64,000 nt of DNA from Hexactinellida sp. DTS-2022. Its lineage: Eukaryota > Porifera > Hexactinellida. Where the stretch lies: NCBI GenBank assembly GCA_028753945.1, contig JAPNXP010000014.1, forward strand, positions 5,146,001 to 5,210,000, given 5' to 3'. Position numbers and translations under genes: made by a program. The notes under the pieces are model-generated. The model had not been told where the DNA came from, did no database searches, and worked only from the letters and a program-made list of their open reading frames with translations. Within the stretch, counting starts at the first letter, position 1. Every line of letters begins with the position of its first letter. Shown here in pieces: positions 40,810 through 48,408 of this stretch.

Positions 40810-42519
40810 ATGTCTCTCCCGTTGCTATTCATTATTATAATTATGTGCCATTTTATGGCTATAACCACTGCGCAGACATGTCCACAGGGCCCAGAGTGTC
40901 AGTGCAGTGGTTTCGTAGGCTCGGGGCCTACAGTCATTGCTTGCCTGAATCAGGGCAGAACTCGTATTCCCGTGTCTGAGATAAACCCATCTGTTGAGTG
41001 CCTCGATATGTCCGGCAATTCTATCATTCTTGAGCCCAACGCCCTTACAGGCCTCGTCAACCTGAAGCGGTTGGTTCTCAGTAGGAACTCCCTAGTGTAT
41101 GTTCCCGCGGAGAGCTTCAATGGCCTCGTTTCTCTCGAGTATCTCTCCTTGGAAGGCAACCTGTTCACTTCGGACACACTCAGCCCGGATAACTTTACCG
41201 GAACCGAGAACGTCACGTCGCTGTCCCTCGCCAGTAACGGACTCACTACAACGCTTCAAGGCTCCTTCCTAGCTTTCTTCTCTAAGCTAAGAGTTCTCAA
41301 CTTAGACTCGAATCTCTACGAATTCCTAAGTCCCAACTTCTTCGACTCTCTGAGCTCCACCCTCGATCAGCTGATTATATCTAACAACCAGCTGGCTAAC
41401 CTCCCTCCCTCCATTTTCTCCTCTCTCCCCCAGCTGGGATTCCTCGATATATCCGGCAACAATCTGGTCACTCTCCCTGACGGGATATTCTCTCCCCTCC
41501 TCGCCACTAACATAAGTCTAGCAGACAACCCATGGTCTTGTGACTGTTACCTGTCAGACTTTACGGCACTCATATCCTCTCCTGGTGCGCTGAATTTCTC
41601 TGACGCGAGCATAGCCTACTGTGACGTGCCATTAGAGCTGCGTACAATCCCGCTATCCACTGTTAGTGTGTACAACTGCACAGCTCCTTACATCGTGGAT
41701 CAACCGCAGAACGCATCTATCCTCTCGACACAGAGTGTTAGGCTAAACTGCACAAGTACTGGCTTGCCTGTACCAAGCACCGTTTGGTACTTCAACGGAG
41801 ATTTCCTTTTAAACTCCTTCCAGGGAACAACGGGTCGTATCTCAGTGCTAACGAACGGAGCACTTGAGATAGCCAGTGCCCAGCTGAAAGACACGGGACA
41901 GTACTACTGCACCGTTATGAACACAGAGGGGACTGTTGCCAGCTCTGTAGTTAGCCTGCTTATAGAAGAGATAACCTGCTTCGATAATATGACTAGCAGT
42001 CATGAGACAGACTTAGACTGTGGGGGGATGTACTGTGAGCCGTGTGTCACTGGTAAGAGGTGTGTTATGAACTCTGATTGTGATAATGGGATCTGTTTGT
42101 ACTCGCATTCGATTCCAAGCCAGCTGCTGTACATAACTAAGAATGATAAGTTAGCCTACACATGCAACGCTATAGAACTCGGTACCGTGTTATTACAAAT
42201 ACGCCTCGCTTCGATATTATTCGGAACTCCAGGCTTCTTACTGAATATCTCTTCCAGCCTGGACAACATAAACCAGCTCGTTAGACAGTCCCTCTCTTCG
42301 CAACTCGAAATTCCTGTCGACGTCATCACAAATGTCAACGTTAATACAGTTGAGCGTTATTTCACACCTCTTGTACAGATATACTTTTATTTAGAGAACA
42401 GCCATTATGGACTGATGGCACAAAGCCTGTTGATAGACCAGATTAATACGGAGAAACTGAGAGTGACAATGAAGCTTGAGACCCTACAGAACTCCATTGC
42501 AGTGCGAATAAATTTCTAG
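40810..42519 (+). CDS. Secreted leucine-rich-repeat and immunoglobulin protein
   Basis: 569 residues, intronless. Signal peptide at 1-21 (LLFIIIIMCHFMAITTAQ), a Cys cap (CPQGPECQC), then about seven LRRs of ~24 residues (~55-235; LVNLKRLVLSRNSLVYVP, LPQLGFLDISGNNLVTLP). An LRR C-terminal cap follows (NPWSCDCYLSDF), then one Ig domain (~300-385; VRLNCTSTGLP to DTGQYYCTV). After this comes a short Cys-rich stretch (~390-430; DLDCGGMYCEPCVTGKRC) and a ~130-residue unrecognised C-terminal domain. No membrane helix is seen, so it is probably secreted. LRR-Ig proteins in animals act in adhesion and recognition; the exact partner is unknown. N-glycosylation sites are frequent. Confidence 0.85.
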   Translation: MSLPLLFIIIIMCHFMAITTAQTCPQGPECQCSGFVGSGPTVIACLNQGRTRIPVSEINPSVECLDMSGNSIILEPNALTGLVNLKRLVLSRNSLVYVPAESFNGLVSLEYLSLEGNLFTSDTLSPDNFTGTENVTSLSLASNGLTTTLQGSFLAFFSKLRVLNLDSNLYEFLSPNFFDSLSSTLDQLIISNNQLANLPPSIFSSLPQLGFLDISGNNLVTLPDGIFSPLLATNISLADNPWSCDCYLSDFTALISSPGALNFSDASIAYCDVPLELRTIPLSTVSVYNCTAPYIVDQPQNASILSTQSVRLNCTSTGLPVPSTVWYFNGDFLLNSFQGTTGRISVLTNGALEIASAQLKDTGQYYCTVMNTEGTVASSVVSLLIEEITCFDNMTSSHETDLDCGGMYCEPCVTGKRCVMNSDCDNGICLYSHSIPSQLLYITKNDKLAYTCNAIELGTVLLQIRLASILFGTPGFLLNISSSLDNINQLVRQSLSSQLEIPVDVITNVNVNTVERYFTPLVQIYFYLENSHYGLMAQSLLIDQINTEKLRVTMKLETLQNSIAVRINF

Positions 42520-42970
42520 ACAAACGAACTACACTTTGAAATGTGAATCTATATTTTTACTAACTTACCTTTTATTCGTGAATTTCTGTGATTTTACACC
42601 TAGTTATCATGTTTATAAGTTAATCTTATATTATGTATTTGCAATGCGTTTTCCCTTAAAAGATTAAATATAAACGAACTAATAAATTCCAATTTACACT
42701 TTTGGTCATAAACATCCTCATGTAAACAACTGTTTGGATGACAAGCCATGATGTGTGGTTATTTTCTCTGATAATTATTTTTCAATTACGTAGTCCTTAT
42801 TGGGTTTTATGTGATTCTTATTACGAGCAATTCATCATTACTTTGTTATTCAACTATTCGCTAAGTCGTATTGCAGATTTTGTCAATGTTTTTGTCAACA
42901 ATTTATTGGTGTTTCTGGTATAAAAGCCTTCAGTACAAAGCTAGAACTTAGAACTTATAAGTTTATATAG
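42520..42970. other. Spacer LRR-Ig to LamG-Kazal gene
   Basis: AT-rich 451 bp. An AATAAA is present near 42681 and a TATA box at 42919. No repeat or other gene was recognised. Confidence 0.45.
42919..42926 (+). promoter_or_regulatory. TATA box for the LamG-Kazal secreted protein
   Basis: TATAAAAG 52 bp before the ATG at 42971, same form and spacing as the TATA box of the preceding secreted-protein gene. Confidence 0.65.
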
Positions 42971-44878
42971 ATGGCTACCCGGTCTGCGCTTATTTACACC
43001 ACTTTCCTATTCCTTGCGTTTGGCCTCGTCTCCGTCGTATCCCAATGCACAGCGGATTCACAATGCCCTAGTGGGCAATTCTGCAAGAAATCCTGTTCTG
43101 TTTCGCGGCCTGATTTGGAGGTCATACCCCTTCTCTCCGAACCGTTACTGAACCTGCCAGGCACTACGTTCTATCCGCTGTCCTATCCCTTATACGAACC
43201 TTTGAAAACTCTCGCCTCTCCCTTCTCTGTCGCCGTAGCTTTTCGAGCCACGCCCGGATCGAGGGGCTACCTTTTCTTCTTCGGGAAAGACCCCGACTCC
43301 CGCGCTCTGGCTGTCTATATACACGATATGGGGTACGTTTGGGTCTACACCACGCTAGACAACCAAAGCTATGCATTGACTGAATTCAAACCAAGTTTCG
43401 CCGTCAATGATGGGCAGCGCTACTGCTTGCTGCTTCGCGTGGAGTCCGACAGACTCACACTGTTCATAACGGGTGCGGGCACCGAGACTATAACTAAGCT
43501 AGCCCCTACGGGCAGGTCGTTTGATATCACTTCTAATCTAACTGGGGATGTGCAGCCTTCTTTTCTCATTGGCGCGCGTATGTACGGTAACTATCGCTTC
43601 TCAGGGAACATATACCACATATTCCTGTACCAGGGCTCTCTCGATGCGACAGACGCTGTCTCCATCTGCAGTAAGGACAGCGACCGCAGTGGGAGCTGTA
43701 CAGACTTCCTGTCCGATGGAGGTACCTGCCCCGCTCCGTACGCCGTGAGACTGAACAAGGGCCCCTGCTATAACGACCTGGATATGTGCGGCCTCGGGCA
43801 ATCCTGCTATCCGAACGGACCGGACAACACCTGGGTCTGTCAGCCGACAGCCACACGCGTATGTCAGGACTACGCCGACTGTCTGGCCGGCTACGAGTTC
43901 TGCTACGGGCCCCTCCCCGAGGACGGCTCTTCGGACATACCAGATCCCTCCCTAAACCTGATAGGCTCCGGACACACCTACGTAGATACGCTTCACGACT
44001 TCACTCAGAGCGTGCTCACCTTCCTCACAGTCCCCGCTATTGACCACCCGGCCCTCACGCCCGACCTGACCATATTCGGGCTGTTCAGCCAGCTGCCGGA
44101 TAACGACGCTTATCTTATAGCCAAAGGGTACGATGACGTCATGCGGGACTTTGGCTTGTATCTCCGGGGTTCTCACGACGCAACCTGGCTGGTGTATAGC
44201 AATGCAGGCGGCAACTACTCCACTCAAGTGTTCCTGCACGATTCGCCTATTGACGACGGGGAGTTCCACACGATAGCGGCCACTATTGACACCGCCACGG
44301 GACGGGCCGCACTGTATGTAGATGGGGAACTGCTCGAGTATCAGAACTTGGAAGCGACGCCTTATTTCTCCGACTCCCTTAGCGAGCTATGGATAGGCGG
44401 CAGGCCTCGCACTGCTAACTACATGTTCAATGGGTCCATTAGCTACGTGTCCGTGTTTGATTACTCGCTGAGCGGTCCGCAAGTTCGCTATCTCTCAGAC
44501 AGCTTCCTATTGCCAAACCTGACTGTATCCGAGTATGGAGTGGCGAGTTTCTGTCTGTCTAAGCCTTCTAACAACGAAAAGTGCTACACCAACCTCGCTA
44601 ATGATAAGAACTTCTCCTGTCAGAAGGGCCTGGTGTGTTTGCCAGGAGCAGAATTCCCAGATGCCCCTTACCCAATGCCAACCAATACTAGCTCTGGTTA
44701 TACCGCAGTATCTCCAATTGGCTATTGCGCGAACTCTGATTGTGTATGCAATTATCCGATCAGCAAGGTTTGTGGGTCGAACGGACAAACGTACGATAAT
44801 GAATGTCTACTCAACTGCCACGGGCCTAGCTTACTTCAGGGCGGGACTGGTGATTGCACTGCTTATAAGGACTTATAA
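42971..44878 (+). CDS. Secreted two-LamG-domain protein with C-terminal Kazal domain
   Basis: 635 residues, intronless. Signal peptide at 1-25 (LIYTTFLFLAFGLVSVVSQ), a short Cys-rich segment (CTADSQCPSGQFCKKSC), then a laminin G/concanavalin-like domain (~55-235; VYIHDMGYVWVYTTLD, FSGNIYHIFLYQGSLDA). A second Cys-rich linker (CYNDLDMCGLGQSCYPNG) leads to a second LamG-like domain (~330-505; FHTIAATIDTATGRAALYVD, ELWIGGRPRTANYMFNGSIS). The end is a Kazal-type domain (~595-630; KVCGSNGQTYDNECLLNC). Probably an extracellular-matrix or secreted protease-inhibitor protein. Codon use is strikingly GC-rich in the middle. No membrane helix or anchor was seen. The combination was not matched to a named protein. 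Confidence 0.83.
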   Translation: MATRSALIYTTFLFLAFGLVSVVSQCTADSQCPSGQFCKKSCSVSRPDLEVIPLLSEPLLNLPGTTFYPLSYPLYEPLKTLASPFSVAVAFRATPGSRGYLFFFGKDPDSRALAVYIHDMGYVWVYTTLDNQSYALTEFKPSFAVNDGQRYCLLLRVESDRLTLFITGAGTETITKLAPTGRSFDITSNLTGDVQPSFLIGARMYGNYRFSGNIYHIFLYQGSLDATDAVSICSKDSDRSGSCTDFLSDGGTCPAPYAVRLNKGPCYNDLDMCGLGQSCYPNGPDNTWVCQPTATRVCQDYADCLAGYEFCYGPLPEDGSSDIPDPSLNLIGSGHTYVDTLHDFTQSVLTFLTVPAIDHPALTPDLTIFGLFSQLPDNDAYLIAKGYDDVMRDFGLYLRGSHDATWLVYSNAGGNYSTQVFLHDSPIDDGEFHTIAATIDTATGRAALYVDGELLEYQNLEATPYFSDSLSELWIGGRPRTANYMFNGSISYVSVFDYSLSGPQVRYLSDSFLLPNLTVSEYGVASFCLSKPSNNEKCYTNLANDKNFSCQKGLVCLPGAEFPDAPYPMPTNTSSGYTAVSPIGYCANSDCVCNYPISKVCGSNGQTYDNECLLNCHGPSLLQGGTGDCTAYKDL

Positions 44879-45205
44879 ACTAATGAAACTCTTTAGATAA
44901 TATATTCTTTTTCATATTTCCTAATTATTATTTATCAAATATTTATGTTTTTCAATTAAAATTTGTTATGTTTATACACTTAATTATTCATTTTAATTTA
45001 CAGCAAAATTTGGAAGTGACTAATTTCATATATAAATCCTAATTTAATCATAACAATGCACTAAAGTATTTGTATTATATTATGTTACCGTTACATTCCC
45101 GTTGAATCTAATTAGGAGTCCGTGTGTCTGTTTGATTCCCAACGTTTGTAGGAATCCTCTTGGAACTATTCGTATAAAAAGCAGGTAGAGAATATATCTG
45201 CTATA
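44879..45205. other. Spacer LamG-Kazal gene to CLHC1
   Basis: Very AT-rich 327 bp with a TATA box at 45173; nothing else recognised. Confidence 0.4.
45173..45180 (+). promoter_or_regulatory. Putative TATA box for CLHC1
   Basis: TATAAAAA only 33 bp before the ATG at 45206. If used, the 5' UTR would be a few bases; it may instead be fortuitous in AT-rich DNA. Confidence 0.35.
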
Positions 45206-46909
45206 ATGAGGCCATTCCATAAAAGTTCCCGAGAAAAGCAACCATCTTTTGACACTAATTACAAACCATTTGAATCTCACAATACAAATCATCAGGAATT
45301 GACCGATTCGCAAGCTGTTTTCGGTGAGATAATATCGGAGTTACCAGCTTACAGTTATAGTTTGGCCAAAGTTAAACAGATTTATGACACAGCTATTATT
45401 CAGAAACATAAACACCAACAAATGAACCTTTTTGAACAAGAACTTGACGCGATATCTTTAAAACAGTATCAAACTTTGGAGTATATAAAAGAGAGAGAAA
45501 TGAGTATAGACGCTAAACTTAAACTTTATCGAGCTACTAGTCGAGATATTATGGGAAAAATATCAAGAAAAAAGCAGGAAAAATTGGAAATTGAGAAGAG
45601 AAAGACTCTGGAAAGTCTCGCTGCACGGAATAAACTTTCGTTATCAATGAGTAGAAGGAAAAATATATTGCCGAGTTTAACCAAACAGAATGTTGTGTTT
45701 GACGTCGCTAAGCTGACTGAAAGCACTAACAGGAGAAGCAAGGAAATAGAAAATATTTTGGCTACGAAAAACACACTTTATAAGCCCATACCATATAAGG
45801 AAAGGTTAATGACAGATTTGCTTTTGAAAGAACAGGAGAAAATGGACCTAATCGACGAGAACACTGCGCTATCCACAAAGATAGGGAACTGTTCGTTTGC
45901 GTTACAACTAATTCAACAATCTTGCGAGCTGGGACATTCTCCAAACGAAGCCTACACCCATCTTATAAATGGTATTCTGCAACATTCAATTCCAGCGAAC
46001 GAGTCTGCAAATGAATTTGATGACGGCACCATTGAGAAGGAAACAGAACTTAAGTTAAATTATTTGGATAAATTTAACCAACTCTTTGATGCAGGGAAGT
46101 ATTTAGAAGCTGCGATTCAAGCGTCGCACTCGCCCAAAGGATTTCTACGCACCTACGATGTACTTATGAGATTCAGCGAAGCAGCCCAACCTCCCAATCA
46201 GGAGCCTGCGCTTATGGTTTTATGCGATGTGCTACTCGACACCGTACCCGCATTCGGGCCCCTCCCTCTTGACATGTCAATTGCTTGTATAAACATAATG
46301 CTGAAGCTTGGGAAATTCGACCAGATCGCCCATTGCCTTATACATAATTCGGTAACTTTCTCAGATGAGCTCGGGTTATTACTGTATTCGCAGCACACGA
46401 ATAACCGCAGGTATCTAAGCCTAGCACAGCATGTGTTCGAAGCTGTGGAGAATCGGCCAATGGTTGCTTCATGTCTTTACACAATGGAGCGACCGCTAGC
46501 ATTGTATCACTATTTCCGAGAATTTCAGAATGAAGATATTGTCACTTACTTATGTTACAACCCGACCATTGAAAAAGCACTTTTAATGCTGAAACCCTTG
46601 AACAACTACCCTCCACTAATCAGCCTGCCTAATCTCCTATTGCTTTTCCTTCGCAATGGAATGGCAAACTTATCTTTGCAAATATTTTCCACATATTTCC
46701 CTGAATCGAATCCGTTCAGTTTTGGAAATCAATTGTTATACGATCCCAGCGCTGAAATTGTGATTTGGCAAAAGATTGCTGGACACTTTTATCTAGCAGG
46801 ATCAATGGATCTCGGAGAACGGATTACAGTTAGCATATTGTCGAGACATGCTATTTACAGTGCTAATATTGCTTACCAAACCTCTGTTATTAAATACAAA
46901 TCTTACTGA
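45206..46909 (+). CDS. CLHC1: Clathrin heavy chain linker domain-containing protein 1
   Basis: 567 residues, intronless (human CLHC1 586). The N-terminal ~250 residues are helical with a coiled coil (~60-250; rich in Lys/Glu/Leu, SLKQYQTLEYIKERE, MDLIDENTALSTKIGN). The C-terminal half holds the clathrin heavy-chain linker motif: KYLEAAIQASHSPKGFLRT parallels the clathrin stretch EAAKVAANAPKGILRT, followed by repeating helices. CLHC1 has no settled function; its distribution in ciliated organisms suggests a role in cilia or sperm, which is inference. It converges on the orphan membrane protein with 103 bp between stops. Confidence 0.8.
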   Translation: MRPFHKSSREKQPSFDTNYKPFESHNTNHQELTDSQAVFGEIISELPAYSYSLAKVKQIYDTAIIQKHKHQQMNLFEQELDAISLKQYQTLEYIKEREMSIDAKLKLYRATSRDIMGKISRKKQEKLEIEKRKTLESLAARNKLSLSMSRRKNILPSLTKQNVVFDVAKLTESTNRRSKEIENILATKNTLYKPIPYKERLMTDLLLKEQEKMDLIDENTALSTKIGNCSFALQLIQQSCELGHSPNEAYTHLINGILQHSIPANESANEFDDGTIEKETELKLNYLDKFNQLFDAGKYLEAAIQASHSPKGFLRTYDVLMRFSEAAQPPNQEPALMVLCDVLLDTVPAFGPLPLDMSIACINIMLKLGKFDQIAHCLIHNSVTFSDELGLLLYSQHTNNRRYLSLAQHVFEAVENRPMVASCLYTMERPLALYHYFREFQNEDIVTYLCYNPTIEKALLMLKPLNNYPPLISLPNLLLLFLRNGMANLSLQIFSTYFPESNPFSFGNQLLYDPSAEIVIWQKIAGHFYLAGSMDLGERITVSILSRHAIYSANIAYQTSVIKYKSY

Positions 46910-47012
46910 TTATGTAAATCAATTTATATTACCCTTTATTTTGTCCGATTTAAAGTATAAAAGTTTCTATAAACAAACACATCATGCATTTGAGCAAACA
47001 AACTTGTGTACA

Positions 47013-48011
47013 CTAAACTGCATCAAATTGGTAGATTCCTTTCAGCTTACTGAATCCAATCATAATGAACGGCATATCCCAAATAATTACTATTATGTCT
47101 GTGAGTATATCGCAAGCATTATAGAAATCTTGTAAGATAATTTTCCATGATTTTGGTAGGGTACCTGGGGTCAGGCTATATTCATCCATTATAAACTGTC
47201 TATCCATCTCGAATACCTCGATTATAGATACAGTGATGTATATAACGAATACAGTTGTGTAGATTAGGAATAGCGGGTAGAAACTGAGTATCGCCAGCTT
47301 GAATCGAGCTACACTTCTCTTCTGCGCGTTTATAAGATTGTCGTCTAAGTGAATACGGAACTGTCTCACTCTTAACTGCAAGTTTTGATCCATCAGTTGA
47401 TAGGTTTTAATTGATAACCCAGCGATCCAAACTAAGTCAAATACCATACAAATCGACGTCAGTGCTTTCCCGATCAAATACGTTTCAGCTATTGTCCACA
47501 GAACCAGTAGGAATATGATTCTTAGAGACAACACACTACAATAGATCAGAGATGAGAATCTCTTGTTTCTATACACACACCATATCTGTGTAATTATCAT
47601 GGCTATCGATAGGTAGTAGAGTTGGTAGCAGGCGATAGGAGCTCCGGACACGAACATACAGGCAGGCCCACATGATACGATTACGTCACTCGTAGTATTT
47701 GTACTGTTTGGCCATAGTGATAAGTATACAACGAAAAACACTGTATTTAATATGAATACGAAGTGGTATGCTATTGCAGCGATTATGAGGAATATTATTA
47801 GCTTGTTGTATTGGAGTTGGTTTCTCAACGTTTGTAACTCTTCTTTATCTTGTCCTACCAAGCGCTCACATTCTAACCGTTTAATTCTCCCTTTCGAATT
47901 TATTATCACAGACCTGAGCCATATTACCGCGAAAACAACAATAACACATGTCCAGATTATATACAGCCCCTCCAATGCAAAATCAATATAATCTAGTGCT
48001 TCAAATTTCAT
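47013..48011 (-). CDS. Orphan seven-helix membrane protein
   Basis: 332 residues, intronless, ATG at 48011. Seven hydrophobic segments are visible: ~10-34 (ALEGLYIIWTCVIVVFAVIW), ~70-96 (LIIFLIIAAIAYHFVFIL), ~118-140, ~143-160, ~165-185 (LRIIFLLVLWTIAETYLIG), ~235-262 (LAILSFYPLFLIYTTVFVIY) and ~293-318 (ILTDIIVIIWDMPFIMIGF). A charged loop with helix-forming residues follows helix 1. There is no DRY, NPxxY or other classical GPCR motif, so a receptor role is not proven. A TMEM145/GPR180-like or lineage-specific chemosensory family are alternatives; none was recognised. It shares a 397-bp divergent spacer with the next gene. Confidence 0.65.
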   Translation of the reverse strand: MKFEALDYIDFALEGLYIIWTCVIVVFAVIWLRSVIINSKGRIKRLECERLVGQDKEELQTLRNQLQYNKLIIFLIIAAIAYHFVFILNTVFFVVYLSLWPNSTNTTSDVIVSCGPACMFVSGAPIACYQLYYLSIAMIITQIWCVYRNKRFSSLIYCSVLSLRIIFLLVLWTIAETYLIGKALTSICMVFDLVWIAGLSIKTYQLMDQNLQLRVRQFRIHLDDNLINAQKRSVARFKLAILSFYPLFLIYTTVFVIYITVSIIEVFEMDRQFIMDEYSLTPGTLPKSWKIILQDFYNACDILTDIIVIIWDMPFIMIGFSKLKGIYQFDAV

Positions 48012-48408
48012 TTCTAGCTAATACCATTATGAAATATTTATATTTATAATGATTTAATTCAGTTTGGTTATCTCTAAGCCTAGAACACTGTGTCTCATGT
48101 GATTGTGCCCCTGACATTAGCTACTGTACCACATGATTATGATTCATTATACTTTCACACATGAGGCTACTCAATATTACAATTAATACTATGATATGTA
48201 ATCTTATATTGTGTTTACTAACTGGCGTATACTGGGTTGTGCATTGTTCCATCACTCACCACTGGTATAACTGTGGCTCTAAAGTACAATCATTTGGCTT
48301 TAGGGGTTAATTATTGGTTATAAGGAAGTGACCTAATTTGATGACACTTTTGATAAAATTGCCTCTTTGTAACTTAATACAAAGACAATTAATTCTAAAT
48401 TCGTTAGC
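48012..48408. other. Divergent promoter region, orphan membrane protein and CH-ankyrin gene
   Basis: 397 bp of AT-rich sequence between start codons on opposite strands. No TATA box with good spacing on either side and no repeat recognised. Confidence 0.4.

Noticed and set aside
43164-44269. Several antisense frames inside the LamG-Kazal gene
   Set aside because: Arg/Tyr-rich compositions caused by GC-rich third positions in the sense frame; no splice or promoter support.
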